DNA from: Bradyrhizobium sp. WD16
GTDB lineage: Bacteria > Pseudomonadota > Alphaproteobacteria > Rhizobiales > Xanthobacteraceae
Direction: 5' to 3'
Length of the DNA: 64,000 nucleotides
Assembly: GCF_024181725.1 (NCBI RefSeq)
Contig: NZ_CP028908.1
Location: forward strand, 992,001-1,056,000
Below are positions 20,267 through 29,959 of this stretch, piece by piece; position 1 is the stretch's first letter, and each line of letters begins with the position of its first letter. Both the position numbers and the translations under genes were made by a program. The notes under the pieces are model-generated. The model was not told where the DNA came from and did no database searches. It worked only from the letters and a program-made list of their open reading frames with translations.

Positions 20267-20388
20267 AGGCCCCCGCCTCGGCCGACGGCGTCCGAGCGCG
20301 AGTTGCAATGCGGGCCGGTTCCGCTAACTTCGAAACGGGCGCCGCCGACGGATTGGTCGCGCCGCCGCAACGCGAAGGCCGGTAGGAA

Positions 20389-21723
20389 ATGCAGGGCGAT
20401 TCGAAATCCGGAGCACCGCGGCCCGAGCCGGCCGAACTGAGCCGGCCCTTCCTGCTCGCCCCCCATGCCGAGCGCGGCGCCGTGCTGCGCGAACTGCACG
20501 CGCGGCCGTTCGAGGCGGTGCCTTCGCCCTGCCGCGCCATCCGCTTCGCCTTTCTCACCGACGCCACCCAGATGGCCGCCGACGCCGAGGCCTTGGTGCG
20601 CTTCTGCGCCGCCAGCGGCCTCGGCAAGCTGCCGCCCTCCGCCAAGCACCAGCGCATCGTCTTCCCGGATGCCACCCTGCGCTGGGAGCAGCACAGCGAA
20701 TTCACCACCTATACCTGGATGCTGGAAGGCGCCGCCCAGGACATCGGCCACTCGCCGCCGGCCATCGTCGCCTCGACCATGGCCCGGATCGGCCAGCCGG
20801 GCCCGCACCTCGTCTCCATCGATCTTCAGCTCGACGCCGGCACCGATGACGACATTGCCGCCGGCTTCGACAGTTTTTCGCTCGCGGCTTCGAAAGTGGT
20901 GAACGGCCACGCCACGATCGCCACCGACTTCCAGGCCGACGCCGCCGGCTTCGTTCGCATCCTGGTGCACGATCACGGCCTGACCGCGATCGAGCGCGGC
21001 GCCCTGGTGCTGCGCCTGCTCGAGATCGAGACCTATCGCTGCTTCGCCCTGCTCGGCCTGCCGCTGTCGCGGCGGCTGACGCCGATCGTCAAGGAGGCGG
21101 AAGACCGCCTCTCGGGCATCATGAATGTGATGACGGCGAACGCGATGTCGGCCGGCGGCGGGCTCGAGACCAACCGCCAATTGCTCGACGAGATCACGTC
21201 GCTGGCGGCGCGGATCGAGGCCGAGGCGGCGATCGCCGGCTATCGTTTCGCCGCCAGCAATGCCTATGACGGCATCGTCCAGCAGCGGCTCGTCGTCGTC
21301 GGCGAGCAGGCGGTCAACGGCTGGCCGACGCTGGCCGAGTTTCTCGCCCGGCGACTGAACCCGGCGATCCGCACCTGCCAGACGCTGAACGCGCGCATGG
21401 CCGACCTCAACAGCCGCCTCACCCGCGCCGCCAACCTGCTGCGCACCCGCATCGACGTCGAGATCGAACAGCAGAATCGCGACCTGCTCGCCGCCATGAG
21501 CGAACGGGCGCGGATGCAGCTCCGCCTGCAGCAGACCGTCGAAGGCCTGTCGGTCGCGGCGATCAGCTACTACGTCGTCAGCCTGCTGCATTACGCGTTC
21601 GAGACCCTGTCGCATTACGTGCCGCTCCAGGTGCCGCTCGCCACCGGCATCAGCATTCCCTTCGTGGTCGCCTTCCTCGCCGCCCTGCGCTGGCGGCTGC
21701 ATCGCAGCCACCAGAAGGGCTGA
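20389..21723 (+). CDS. DUF3422 family membrane-anchored protein
   Basis: A 444-residue protein of a conserved proteobacterial family with unknown function. The N-terminal half has the recurring RPFLLAPHAERGAVLRELHA segment. Residues about 330-400 form a long helical coiled coil (RLTRAANLLRTRIDVEIEQQN, MSERARMQLRLQQTVEGLSV). The C-terminus carries two hydrophobic helices (VAAISYYVVSLLHYAFE and ISIPFVVAFLAAL) separated by a short loop, then a basic end. The predicted protein is therefore largely cytoplasmic with a C-terminal membrane anchor. It starts at ATG 20389 after a GGTAGGA-like site. Confidence 0.85.
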   Translation: MQGDSKSGAPRPEPAELSRPFLLAPHAERGAVLRELHARPFEAVPSPCRAIRFAFLTDATQMAADAEALVRFCAASGLGKLPPSAKHQRIVFPDATLRWEQHSEFTTYTWMLEGAAQDIGHSPPAIVASTMARIGQPGPHLVSIDLQLDAGTDDDIAAGFDSFSLAASKVVNGHATIATDFQADAAGFVRILVHDHGLTAIERGALVLRLLEIETYRCFALLGLPLSRRLTPIVKEAEDRLSGIMNVMTANAMSAGGGLETNRQLLDEITSLAARIEAEAAIAGYRFAASNAYDGIVQQRLVVVGEQAVNGWPTLAEFLARRLNPAIRTCQTLNARMADLNSRLTRAANLLRTRIDVEIEQQNRDLLAAMSERARMQLRLQQTVEGLSVAAISYYVVSLLHYAFETLSHYVPLQVPLATGISIPFVVAFLAALRWRLHRSHQKG

Positions 21724-21820
21724 TCACCGCACGCAAAGCCCGCTTGTCGCAGCCGGCGGTTTTCGCCATGTTCGCCGCGCCGGTTGCGGCCCCTCCCCTT
21801 CCCAGTCCTTCAGGATCGCC

Positions 21821-22279
21821 ATGAGCCTCGACAGCGTTCGCGCCTTCTTCGCCGCGAAAGCCCCCGACATCACCGTGATGGAATCGGACCGCAGTTCCGC
21901 CACCGTGGCGCTCGCCGCCGAAGCCTTCGGTGTCACGCCGGAGCGCATCGCCAAGACGCTGTCGCTGCGGGTCGGCGACAAGGTGCTGCTGGTGGTCACC
22001 TGCGGCACCGCGCGGCTCGACAACAAGAAGGCCCGCGCCGCGTTCGGCGGCAAGGTGCGGATGCTGAACGCCGAGGAAGTGGTGGCCGCCACCGGCCATC
22101 CGGTCGGCGGCGTCTGCCCCTTCGGCCTTGCCAATCCGCTGCCGGTCTATTGCGATGTATCGCTGAAGACCTTCGACGAAGTGGTGCCGGCTGCCGGCTC
22201 GACCAACAGCGCGGTGCGCATCACCCCGGCACGGATGGCGCAGCTCACGGGCGCCGAATGGGTCGATGTCTGCGCGTAG
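21821..22279 (+). CDS. YbaK/ProX-family aminoacyl-tRNA deacylase-like protein
   Basis: A 152-residue single-domain protein of the YbaK/EbsC fold, which hydrolyses mischarged tRNAs in trans. Visible features: SLDSVRAFFAAKAPDITVM, SSATVALAAEAFGVTPERIAKTL, LDNKKARAAFGGKVRMLNAEEV, and GHPVGGVCPFGLANPLPVYCD (the GxxxGGxxPFG signature). The TAG stop (22277-22279) is the first three bases of a family C hairpin element, so the present C-terminus (WVDVCA) was fixed where the repeat begins. The original gene may have been a few residues longer. Confidence 0.9.
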   Translation: MSLDSVRAFFAAKAPDITVMESDRSSATVALAAEAFGVTPERIAKTLSLRVGDKVLLVVTCGTARLDNKKARAAFGGKVRMLNAEEVVAATGHPVGGVCPFGLANPLPVYCDVSLKTFDEVVPAAGSTNSAVRITPARMAQLTGAEWVDVCA

Positions 22280-22351
22280 TGTCCCGTTTCCAACGTTCGT
22301 ATCCCATTGCAGCAGGCGCTCATACGAACGTTGGAAACAAGGGGACACTAG
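22277..22351. repeat. Interspersed hairpin element, arm family C (inverted)
   Basis: TAGTGTCCC...GGGACACTAG frame with the 17-bp GTTTCCAACGTTCGTAT arms. Its first TAG is the stop codon of the preceding gene. It is joined to the next element by AGCATCATTATGATTCT, the reverse complement of the linker at 2811. Confidence 0.92.
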
Positions 22352-22364
22352 CATCATTATGATT

Positions 22365-22440
22365 CTAGTGTGGTTTTGGATCTGACGCTCGTTCGAAGAA
22401 CTCGCTGCAATACTGAAACGAGCGTCAGATCCACCACACT
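22365..22440. repeat. Interspersed hairpin element, arm family B (inverted)
   Basis: CTAGTGTGG...CCACACT frame with GGATCTGACGCTCGTT arms, in the opposite orientation to the 2735 copy. The pair at 22277-22440 is the mirror image of the B-C pair at 2735-2901. Confidence 0.92.
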
Positions 22441-22825
22441 TGCCGAAGCCGCGGCGGGGTGAACCGGAAGCCCCTCCGGTGACGAGGCCGGCAGAGCCGG
22501 CCGTCGCGAACCATCAGGACGAGAGCCCGCTCCCTGCTCCTCACACGAAGCGGTTCGAAGCATCGAGACTGGCGATCGGCGCGGACTGCTTCACCGGATG
22601 ACTCAATCAACCAATTGAGCCATTGGATTTCAACCGTCCGACCATGGCGGATTGCTTTGAAGCCGGCAACAGCACCGAATTCGCCTTTGGTCGCCTTGAC
22701 CACGATCGGGCGGGCCTGCACCATCACGCCGGAACTGGTGCAATGGGTTCATTGCCGCGCCGTCTCGCGCGATGGCGCGAACGAACCGATGACACCGGGA
22801 CATGACAAATGCTGGGAGGCAACGC
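22441..22825. other. Intergenic region before the ABC substrate-binding gene
   Basis: About 385 bp with no convincing gene. It should contain the promoter of the transporter gene. Confidence 0.35.
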
Positions 22826-24016
22826 ATGAAATTGAAAATGGCATCGGCCGTCGCGCTGTGCAGCCTGTTGCTGGGCGGCGCGGCATCGGCCCAGGGGGTC
22901 AAGATCGGCATCCTCAACGACCAGTCTGGCGTCTATGCCGACTACGGCGGCAAGTGGTCGGTGGAAGCTGCCAGGATGGCGATCGAGGATTTCGGCGGCG
23001 ACGTGCTCGGCAAGAAGATCGAACTCGTCACCGCCGACCATCAGAACAAGCCGGATCTCGCGGTCAGCATCGCCCGCAAGTGGTTCGACGTCGATGGCGT
23101 CGATATGATCACCGAGCTCACCACCTCGTCGGTGGCGCTGGCGATCCAGGATCTCGCCAAGCAGGAAAAGAAGATCGACATCGTGGTCGGCGCCGCGACC
23201 TCGCGCATCACCGGCGACGCCTGCACGCCCTATGGCTTTCACTGGGCCTATGACACCCACGCCCTGGCGGTCGGCACCGGTGGCGCGCTCGTCGAGGCCG
23301 GCGGCGATACCTGGTTCTTCCTGACCGCCGACTACGCCTTCGGCTACGCGCTCGAAGAGGACACCAGCGCCCTCGTCAAGGCGAAGGGCGGCAAGGTACT
23401 GGGCTCGGTGCGCCACCCGCTGAACTCCTCCGACTTTTCCTCGTTCCTGCTGCAGGCCCAGAGCTCGAAGGCCAAGGTGATCGGTCTCGCCAATGCCGGC
23501 CTCGACACCACCAACTCGATCAAGCAGGCGGCCGAATTCGGCATCGTCGCCGGCGGCCAGAAGCTCGCCGGCCTGTTGCTGACGCTCGCCGAAGTGCACG
23601 GCCTCGGCCTGCAGGCGGCCCAGGGCCTGGTGCTGACCGAGGCCTTCTACTGGGATCATGACGACGCCTCGCGCGCCTTCTCCGAGCGCTTCTTCAAGCG
23701 CACCGGACGGATGCCGAACATGATCCAGGCCGGCACCTATTCGGCGACGCTGTCCTACCTCAAGGCGGTCAAGGCCGCCGGCACCAAGGACAGCGAGGCC
23801 GTCGCCAAAAAGCTCAAGGAGCTGCCGGTCGACGATGCCTTCGCCAAGGGCAAGGTGCTCGCCAACGGCCGCATGGTACACGACCTCTATCTGTTCGAGG
23901 TCAAGAAGCCGTCGGAATCCAAGAAGCCGTGGGACTACTACAAGCAGCTCGCGGTGGTGCCTGGCGACAAGGCCTTCCCGACCGCCGCCGAAAGCGGCTG
24001 CCCGCTGACGAAATAA
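22826..24016 (+). CDS. ABC transporter substrate-binding protein (branched-chain amino acid type, Peripla_BP_6)
   Basis: A 396-residue periplasmic ligand-binding protein of the LivJ/HAAT group. GGGAGG 6 nt before ATG 22826 fixes the start. A signal peptide (about 1-23, SAVALCSLLLGGAASAQ) precedes the mature start VKIGILNDQSGVYADYGGK. The next blocks, IELVTADHQNKPDLAVSIARKW and VVVGAATSRITGDAC-like segments, are typical of Peripla_BP_6. No permease or ATPase genes follow; a strong terminator does, so this is an orphan binding protein. These are numerous in Bradyrhizobium-like genomes and often bind aromatic acids or amino acids. Confidence 0.92.
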   Translation: MKLKMASAVALCSLLLGGAASAQGVKIGILNDQSGVYADYGGKWSVEAARMAIEDFGGDVLGKKIELVTADHQNKPDLAVSIARKWFDVDGVDMITELTTSSVALAIQDLAKQEKKIDIVVGAATSRITGDACTPYGFHWAYDTHALAVGTGGALVEAGGDTWFFLTADYAFGYALEEDTSALVKAKGGKVLGSVRHPLNSSDFSSFLLQAQSSKAKVIGLANAGLDTTNSIKQAAEFGIVAGGQKLAGLLLTLAEVHGLGLQAAQGLVLTEAFYWDHDDASRAFSERFFKRTGRMPNMIQAGTYSATLSYLKAVKAAGTKDSEAVAKKLKELPVDDAFAKGKVLANGRMVHDLYLFEVKKPSESKKPWDYYKQLAVVPGDKAFPTAAESGCPLTK

Positions 24017-24049
24017 CCGCGCTCATAAAAAAGAAACGACGACAGTCTG

Positions 24050-24079
24050 GAGCGACGGAGCAATCCGTCGCTCTTTTTT
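24050..24079 (+). terminator. Strong intrinsic terminator
   Basis: A perfect 10-bp stem GAGCGACGGA-GCAA-TCCGTCGCTC with a GNRA tetraloop, followed by six T residues, 33 bp after the substrate-binding protein gene. Confidence 0.95.
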
Positions 24080-24455
24080 GTTGGCGATGCGCGTGCGCGG
24101 AAGGTCGATGGTGCGCACAACGTCAGTCGCCCTGCATCAATTCAAACACAGGGAGGACAGGATCCTCAACTTTCGTCGGGATGACGGCTGAAGCTGAGAC
24201 CGCGCTTGGCGCCAGCTGCTTCATGCCAGCGGTGTCTCGCGATCATCCGCGCCATCGGCAGCAAGCGGGGCAGTCGAATACCTAAAACGCGTCAAGCAGT
24301 ATTGATGCCGAGTTCCCCTGCATCCGCGGAATGAAACGACTGCCGGCTTTGTGCATTGGGCGTGGAGGCACCAGCAGAGGTTCCATGCGGACCGGCCCGA
24401 TCACGCCGGGCCGACTGGCACGATTGATGCTTCGCATCGTGCAGGAGGTGACGTG
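24080..24455. other. Intergenic region, nothing recognised
   Basis: About 375 bp after the terminator. No family-level coding signal, repeat or tRNA was seen. Confidence 0.35.
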
Positions 24456-24791
24456 ATGAAGCCGATCATTGTCTTGTCCCTCACGCTCGGGCTGATACTG
24501 ACGCCCGGGATATCGCCGATGGCCCGCGCCCACGATGCCGAGGGCAGACCGAACTGGATTGCGGAGGGCGCCTATCGCGGCAAGGACGGGGTCCACTGCT
24601 GCGGACCCAACGACTGCGAGATGCTCAGTTCCAGCGAGGTACAGGTCCGGCCCGACGGCATCTGGCTCGCGCGCTTCAAGGAGCTGGTGCCATTCGAACA
24701 GGCAACGCCAAGCGAGGACGGCAAGATCTGGCGTTGCCACAACATAAGCGGCGATCGCCGCTGTTTCTTCATGGGCTACGGCACGATGTGA
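24456..24791 (+). CDS. Small secreted cysteine-containing protein of unknown function
   Basis: A 111-residue exported protein with an AGGAGG-type site 8 nt before ATG 24456. The signal peptide (about 1-25, IIVLSLTLGLILTPGISPMARA) should be cleaved before HDAEGRPNW. The mature part contains DGVHCCGPNDCEML, KIWRCHN and RRCFF, five cysteines that suggest disulfides or metal binding. It has an alternating beta-rich pattern (EVQVRPDGIWLARFKELVPF). I have seen this HCCG-NDC pattern described only as hypothetical in rhizobial genomes, so no function is assigned. Confidence 0.8.
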   Translation: MKPIIVLSLTLGLILTPGISPMARAHDAEGRPNWIAEGAYRGKDGVHCCGPNDCEMLSSSEVQVRPDGIWLARFKELVPFEQATPSEDGKIWRCHNISGDRRCFFMGYGTM

Positions 24792-24833
24792 AGGCGGCGT
24801 ACGCCGCGCGACCTTCCGGTCGCGCGGCCGTGC

Positions 24834-26411
24834 TCAGAACCCGAGAGCCATGCCATCCTTGCGATGGTCGCTGGCGCCGAACAGCACGCCGCGTGCGTGG
24901 TCGATGAAGATCGCCTGGCAGCCGCCGAGCGGTGCATCCGCCCAGGATACCGGATGGCCGCGGCGCGCCAGCTCGTCGGCAAGGTCGCTCGAATAGGTCG
25001 GCTCGAGCGACAGCACCCCGTCATAGGCGAAGGAGCGCGGCGCGTCGGACGCCGACTGGATGTCCATGCCCCGGTCGAGGACGTTGGAGAGGAAGGCCGC
25101 GTGGCCCGCCGCCTGATAGTGGCCGCCCATGACGCCGAACGGCATCACGGTGCGGCCCTCCTTCATGACGAGGCCGGGAATGATCGTATGCATCGGCCGC
25201 TTGCCGGCCACCAGCGCATTGGGATGGCTTGGGTCGAGGTTCAATCCCAGGCCGCGATTGTGCAACAGGACGCCCGACTTCGCGGCATAGATGCCGCTGC
25301 CGAAAGCGTTGAACAGCGAATTGATGAACGAGACCGCGTTGAGGTCGCGATCGACCACCGTGAGACAGACCGTGTCGCGATGTTCCACCGCGTCCCAGAG
25401 CTGGCTGGTCGACGCCTCGGTGAGCGAGATGGCGCCGCGCACCTGGGCGATGACATCCTCGGAGAGGAAGCGCGCCGCATCGAGCGGGCTGAAGGTCGGA
25501 TCGCAGACGAACAGGTCGCGGGCGCGATAGGCCGCCTTGGTGGCCTCGGCGAGCAGATGCACGCGATCGACTTCGGGCAACGCCCCGACGTCGTAGCCCG
25601 ACAGGATGCGCAGCATGATCAGCGCGGCGAGTCCCTGGCCGTTGGGCGGGCATTCATAGACCTCATGGCCGCGATAGCCGGCCTTGATCGGCGCGACTTC
25701 CTCGCCGCGATGGGCGGCGAAATCGGCCGCCGTATGAACGCCGCCGAGCCGCTGCAGTTCGGTCGCCAGCTCCTCGGCCACCTCGCCTTCATAGAAGGCG
25801 GCGCGGCCCTCGCGGGCGATCCGCCGCAGCGTGCGTCCGAGCGCCGGCTGAGCGCGCTTGTCACCGATCTCGGCGACCCGGCCGTCGGGCAGGAATTGCG
25901 CGCTGGCGGCCGCGTTGCTCTCGAGCCGGGCGCGAAAACGTCGCCAGTCATAGGCGACACGCGGGGTCACGACGAAGCCCTGCTCCGCCGCCTCGATCGC
26001 CGGCCTGAAGATACGTTCGAGCGGCAGCGAACCGTAGCGGTCATGGAGCAGGCACCAGGCGTCAATCGCCCCCGGAATGGTCACGGCCTGCGGCGCGGTG
26101 GGTTCGATCCGGCTCAGCCCCGCCGCCTTGAACTTGGCGAGATCGGTGGCGGCGGGGGTGCGGCCGGAGCCGTTGATCGCCACCGGCACGCCGGCCCGCG
26201 GCGCATAAAGCGCGAAACAGTCGCCGCCGATACCGGTCATCTGCGGCTCGATGACGCCCTGGATCGCCACGGCGGCCAGCGCGGCGTCGACGGCATTGCC
26301 GCCCTCGCGCAGCACCTCGATCGCCGCCAGCGTCGCCTGCGGATGGGAGGTGGCGGCCATGCCGCGTTCGCCGATGGCGAGCGAGCGACCGGGAATGATG
26401 AAATCGCGCAT
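24834..26411 (-). CDS. ggt: Gamma-glutamyltransferase family protein
   Basis: An N-terminal-nucleophile hydrolase that self-cleaves to create its catalytic Thr. Members act on glutathione, gamma-glutamyl compounds or cephalosporin side chains. The 525-residue product starts at ATG 26411. Motifs: [24 protein letters not shown] near residue 40, [26 protein letters not shown] segment, [20 protein letters not shown] around the processing Thr, and NEAHP-type C-terminal block [16 protein letters not shown]. No secretion signal is evident, unlike E. coli GGT, so it may be a cytoplasmic ggt-like acylase. It lies 48 bp downstream of the aldo/keto reductase on the same strand. Confidence 0.9.
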   Translation of the reverse strand: MRDFIIPGRSLAIGERGMAATSHPQATLAAIEVLREGGNAVDAALAAVAIQGVIEPQMTGIGGDCFALYAPRAGVPVAINGSGRTPAATDLAKFKAAGLSRIEPTAPQAVTIPGAIDAWCLLHDRYGSLPLERIFRPAIEAAEQGFVVTPRVAYDWRRFRARLESNAAASAQFLPDGRVAEIGDKRAQPALGRTLRRIAREGRAAFYEGEVAEELATELQRLGGVHTAADFAAHRGEEVAPIKAGYRGHEVYECPPNGQGLAALIMLRILSGYDVGALPEVDRVHLLAEATKAAYRARDLFVCDPTFSPLDAARFLSEDVIAQVRGAISLTEASTSQLWDAVEHRDTVCLTVVDRDLNAVSFINSLFNAFGSGIYAAKSGVLLHNRGLGLNLDPSHPNALVAGKRPMHTIIPGLVMKEGRTVMPFGVMGGHYQAAGHAAFLSNVLDRGMDIQSASDAPRSFAYDGVLSLEPTYSSDLADELARRGHPVSWADAPLGGCQAIFIDHARGVLFGASDHRKDGMALGF

Positions 26412-26459
26412 CAGGGTCTTTCTTTCGGTTGATTGCAGCGGCGGAGCATTGAGCCGCGA

Positions 26460-27323
26460 TCAGATGATGGGGAGATGGCGCGGCTCGGGGCCGCGGGGAA
26501 AGGCCTGGTCGATGGCCGCGATCTCGGTCTCGTCGAGCGCAAGACCGAGCGCGGCGGCGTTGTCGGCGGCATGCGCGGCCGAGGCCGCCTTCGGGATCGC
26601 CAGCACGCCCGGCCGCCGCGTCAGGAAGGCCAGCGCCACCTGGCGCGGCGTCGCGCCGTGGCGTTCGGCGATGGCGGCGATGGCGCGACCGCCCGCCGAC
26701 CGCGGCGAGGGAAAGGCATCGTGACCGAACGGCGAATAGGCGACCACGGCGACGCCGTGGCGCTCGCACCAGGGAATCACCGCGTGCTCGATGGCGCGCT
26801 CCTGCAGATGGTAGAGCACCTGGTTGCAGGCGATGTGGCCGTCGTCGGCGACAGCCGCGAGCTCGTCGAGGTCGTCGGCGTCGAAATTGCTCACGCCCCA
26901 GCTGCGGATCTTGCCGGCGCGGACGAGGTCTTCAAGCCCCGCCACGGTCTCGGCGAGCGGCACATCGCCGCGCCAGTGCAGCAGATAACACTCCAGGCGA
27001 TCAGTCTTGAGCCGCCGCAGCGAGCGCTCGCAGGCGGCGATAGTGCCGGCGCGCGAGGCGTTGCCGGGCAGGACCTTCGAGACGAGGAAGCAGTCGTCAC
27101 GCCGGCCCGCGATCGCCTCGGCGACGACGACCTCGGCATCGCCATACAATTCCGCGGTGTCGATGTGGGTCAGTCCGAGGTCGAGCCCCCGGCGCAGCGC
27201 CGCCACGGCCGCGGCGCGATCGCCGTCGTCGATATACCAGGTGCCCTGGCCGATTACCGAGGCGGAAAGGCCGGTCCGTCCGAAGGGACGCGTGGCCGGG
27301 CGATGCGGGGGAGACTTCGTCAT
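26460..27323 (-). CDS. Aldo/keto reductase
   Basis: A 287-residue NADPH-dependent TIM-barrel oxidoreductase. ATG 27323 begins MTKSPPHRPATRPFGRTG. Catalytic residues are visible: Asp and Tyr in THIDTAELYGDAE, Lys in FLVSKVLPGNAS and His in CYLLHWRGDVP. The cofactor-binding region LAIPKAASAAHAADN is near the C-terminus. The order WGVSNFDADDL then CNQVLYHL is the classic AKR pattern. It is probably co-transcribed with the gamma-glutamyltransferase gene downstream (48 bp gap). The substrate is unknown. Confidence 0.92.
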   Translation of the reverse strand: MTKSPPHRPATRPFGRTGLSASVIGQGTWYIDDGDRAAAVAALRRGLDLGLTHIDTAELYGDAEVVVAEAIAGRRDDCFLVSKVLPGNASRAGTIAACERSLRRLKTDRLECYLLHWRGDVPLAETVAGLEDLVRAGKIRSWGVSNFDADDLDELAAVADDGHIACNQVLYHLQERAIEHAVIPWCERHGVAVVAYSPFGHDAFPSPRSAGGRAIAAIAERHGATPRQVALAFLTRRPGVLAIPKAASAAHAADNAAALGLALDETEIAAIDQAFPRGPEPRHLPII

Positions 27324-27433
27324 GCTGCACTGGTTAGCGCAAAATAATGCCGCCCGATATCGCCTCGCCGGCGGGGGACCGGGCCGCGATCCACGCTTTT
27401 TGCATGCCGGAACCCTGCCTGAATCGAGCCGGT

Positions 27434-27694
27434 TCAGATCGGAAGGGAAGCCTCCTCGAACGCGACGCCGATGCGGGTGGGTTTGCGCCAGACCGTGCGA
27501 CACCGCCGGCGGGAGCCGTCGGTGTCGAACACCAGCGTGAAGCGATCGGGCACGCCGACCGGACTCTCGACCTCGAGCATGGCCCCGCTCTCGGACACGT
27601 TGCGGACCACGCAGGAAATCGCCCCGCCGCCGAAGGCGATCTTGCCCGACTTGATGACGCGGCGTCGCACTGCGCCGCGGTTGTCGTCCGTCAT
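27434..27694 (-). CDS. Single-domain PilZ protein
   Basis: An 86-residue protein that is essentially one PilZ domain, the c-di-GMP receptor fold. The N-terminal RRRVIKSG fits the RxxxR arm, and VVRNVSESGAMLEV fits the (D/N)xSxxG motif. Strand-rich sequence TLVFDTDGSRRRCRTVWRK follows. ATG 27694 has AAGGG upstream. It probably links the second messenger to an unknown target. Such stand-alone PilZ proteins are numerous in Bradyrhizobium-like genomes. Confidence 0.9.
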   Translation of the reverse strand: MTDDNRGAVRRRVIKSGKIAFGGGAISCVVRNVSESGAMLEVESPVGVPDRFTLVFDTDGSRRRCRTVWRKPTRIGVAFEEASLPI

Positions 27695-27870
27695 GGCCCT
27701 TGCCTCTTTGCCACCGCGCCCCGGATGATCGCTCCGCCGGTCCGGAACCGGACATTGCGACCTATCCCGCGAGGCTAAATACCACTGGTTTCAAAATCAC
27801 CAATTCGCAAGCAATTTCGACGACAATCGCCGCGAATCCCGGCCGACCGGCCAAGGAAAGGCGCCGTCGC

Positions 27871-28302
27871 ATGGAATATTTCAAATGGCGCTTTGCGGCC
27901 GCAGCTGGCCTGCTCGCGCTCGCATGGGCCGGCAATGCGCGGGCCGAGGTCGTGGTGCACGTTCACCTGGCGCGGCAGACCATGGAGGTGGAGGTCGACG
28001 GCCTCAACACCGCGAACTGGCCGGTATCGACCGCCCGCCGCGGCTATCGAACGCCTTACGGCCGCTACCGGCCCTATCAGCTCCAGCGCATGCACTACTC
28101 CAAGCTCTACGACTGGTCGCCGATGCCCTATTCGATCTTCTTCCGGCGCGGCTATGCCATTCACGGAACCTATGAGGTCCGCCGCCTCGGCCGGCCGGTG
28201 TCGCACGGCTGCATCCGCCTCAGCCCTGACAACGCCCGAACCCTGTACGAATGGGTGGGGTCCCACGGCCTCGCCGACACCATCATCGAGATCGGCGATT
28301 AG
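27871..28302 (+). CDS. ErfK/YbiS-type L,D-transpeptidase (short)
   Basis: A 143-residue secreted YkuD-domain enzyme. ATG 27871 gives MEYFKWRFAAAAGLLALAWAG, a signal peptide ending NARAE. The catalytic block HGTYEVRRLGRPVSHGCIRL contains the conserved His and Cys114 of the (S/T)HGCxR motif. The fold is preceded by VVVHVHLARQTMEVEVDG and STARRGYRTPYGRY. No LysM or peptidoglycan-binding module is present. It should cross-link peptidoglycan or attach proteins to it. It is divergent from the PilZ gene. Confidence 0.92.
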   Translation: MEYFKWRFAAAAGLLALAWAGNARAEVVVHVHLARQTMEVEVDGLNTANWPVSTARRGYRTPYGRYRPYQLQRMHYSKLYDWSPMPYSIFFRRGYAIHGTYEVRRLGRPVSHGCIRLSPDNARTLYEWVGSHGLADTIIEIGD

Positions 28303-28627
28303 CCGCGAGGGATTCGTTGAGGTGGAGACTTCAAGTCAGGACAATGCAGGCCGACTGAGAACGGGCAGGCAGTTAAGGGGCGCCTGGATTATATCCGTCA
28401 AGGGATCGGAAGCTCCTGGATAGTCAAAGGCCCTTGTTGTGCGCACCTTCGCATGAGCGCTCGCTCGCCGCCCACGACGCGAGATGGATGCGCAAATCCA
28501 AGCCGCTTGATGCCCGTGGCGACAACGACTGGACGACCTGAAGCCGCATTCCAGGATTGCGCGCCGTTTACGGCCAGCCACGTGGTCGGGTCCGACGATA
28601 GGCACAGCGCCGGCGATGAAACCTGCC
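28303..28627. other. Intergenic region at the left edge of the Asp/Asn module
   Basis: About 325 bp. Two overlapping frames exist on opposite strands, but neither has a ribosome binding site, family motif or typical codon use. No tRNA-like direct repeat matching tRNA-Val was found here by eye. Confidence 0.35.
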
Positions 28628-29959
28628 TCACTTCACGGCCAAACCATATTTGCGAATCTTATCGAAGACCGTGGTCTTGGCCATTTTCAGGTCCTCCGCC
28701 GTGCGCGCGAGACTCATGTTGTTGCGCCTGAGCGCTTCAGCGATGAGTGAGCGCTCGAAGGCCTCCATCGTCTCAGCCAAGGGTCGTCCTGCCGAGCCGT
28801 CGAGTGCATCGACCGGCAGTCCGCCTTCGACTCCCAGGACCCAGCGATCGGCGGCGTTCCTGAGTTCCCGCACGTTCCCCGACCACTGCTGGGACATGAG
28901 CGCCGTCAGCCGCTCGCTGTCGAGCTTCGGCACCGGCTTGCCGTAGCGCACGGCAGCCAAAGCGGCGAAATGCTCAAACAGGAGGCCGATGTCGTCGCGG
29001 CGCTCCCGCAAGGGCGGCAACGGCAAGGTCGCGACGTTGAGGCGGTAGTAGAGATCGGAACGGAAGCGGCCTTCGTCAGCCAGTTCTTTCAAGTCCACCT
29101 TGGTCGCCGCGATGATGCGGCAGTCGACAGCGATCACCTGGTTGGAGCCGAGCCGTTCGATCGTGCGTTCCTGCAACACGCGCAACAGCTTGATCTGCAT
29201 CGGCAGCGACATGGACTCGACCTCGTCCAGGAATAACGTGCCGCCGTTGGCATGCTCGATCTTGCCGATCCGGCGCTTGGCGGCGCCGGTGAACGCTCCC
29301 GCTTCGTGGCCGAAGATCTCGCTGTCGACCAGGCTTTCCGGCAGGCCGCCGCAGTTGATGGCGACGAAATTGCCCGTTCGACGCGGGCTCGCCTCGTGCA
29401 GGAAGCGCGCCACCAGTTCCTTGCCGGTACCGGTCTCGCCGAGAATCAGGACATCGGCCGTAGTAGCCCCGAGATCGGCGATGCGGCGGCGGACCAACTG
29501 CATGGCGGCGGAATTGCCGATGAGTTTCGAGGCAACGCCCTGGCTGTCGCTGAGCTTCTCGCGCAAGCTCCGCACTTCCAGCACGAGGCGGCGCTTTTCC
29601 AAAGCCCGCCGCGTCACCTCGACCAGATGGGCAGATGAGAACGGCTTCTCGATGAAGTCCTGCGCCCCCTCCTTCATCGCCTGGACGGCGAGCGAAATGT
29701 CGCCGTGGCCGGTCATGAGTACGACGGGGAGGTCGGGATCGAGCGCGCGGATGCGCGCCATCAGCGCCATCCCGTCCATGCCGGGCAGCCTTATGTCGGT
29801 GATGACCACCGCCGGGCCGATCGCCGCGACGGCGCGCCAGCCGGCTTCGGCACGGTCGACCGCTTCGGCCGCGATGCCTTCCAGTTGCAAGGCCTGCTGG
29901 CAGCCGCGCCGGACCGCAGGGTCATCCTCGACGATCAGTACCGTTAACACCTCCGGCAT
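28628..29959 (-). CDS. DctD-like sigma-54-dependent response regulator
   Basis: A 443-residue activator with the receiver (about 1-120, IVEDDPAV, phospho-acceptor Asp55 in [10 protein letters not shown], Lys in EKPFSS), AAA+ domain (Walker [12 protein letters not shown], contact loop GAFTGA in [25 protein letters not shown]) and C-terminal Fis helix-turn-helix ([23 protein letters not shown]). AGGAGG lies 4 nt upstream of ATG 29959, which overlaps the kinase stop (TGATG), so kinase and regulator are translationally coupled. The order fits the C4-dicarboxylate DctB/DctD pair. The likely target is the sigma-54 promoter before aspA at 34877. Confidence 0.92.
   Translation of the reverse strand: MPEVLTVLIVEDDPAVRRGCQQALQLEGIAAEAVDRAEAGWRAVAAIGPAVVITDIRLPGMDGMALMARIRALDPDLPVVLMTGHGDISLAVQAMKEGAQDFIEKPFSSAHLVEVTRRALEKRRLVLEVRSLREKLSDSQGVASKLIGNSAAMQLVRRRIADLGATTADVLILGETGTGKELVARFLHEASPRRTGNFVAINCGGLPESLVDSEIFGHEAGAFTGAAKRRIGKIEHANGGTLFLDEVESMSLPMQIKLLRVLQERTIERLGSNQVIAVDCRIIAATKVDLKELADEGRFRSDLYYRLNVATLPLPPLRERRDDIGLLFEHFAALAAVRYGKPVPKLDSERLTALMSQQWSGNVRELRNAADRWVLGVEGGLPVDALDGSAGRPLAETMEAFERSLIAEALRRNNMSLARTAEDLKMAKTTVFDKIRKYGLAVK

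Noticed and set aside
20107..21711. A long minus-strand open frame opposite the DUF3422 gene
   Set aside because: Same high-GC shadow effect. The plus-strand product matches a known family.
28303..28627. Search for a direct repeat of the tRNA-Val 3' end as an att site
   Set aside because: No matching segment was found by eye, so no attachment site is claimed.
28336..28631. Overlapping short frames on both strands between the short L,D-transpeptidase and the DctD-like gene
   Set aside because: No ribosome binding sites, no recognisable motifs, and mutually exclusive frames.
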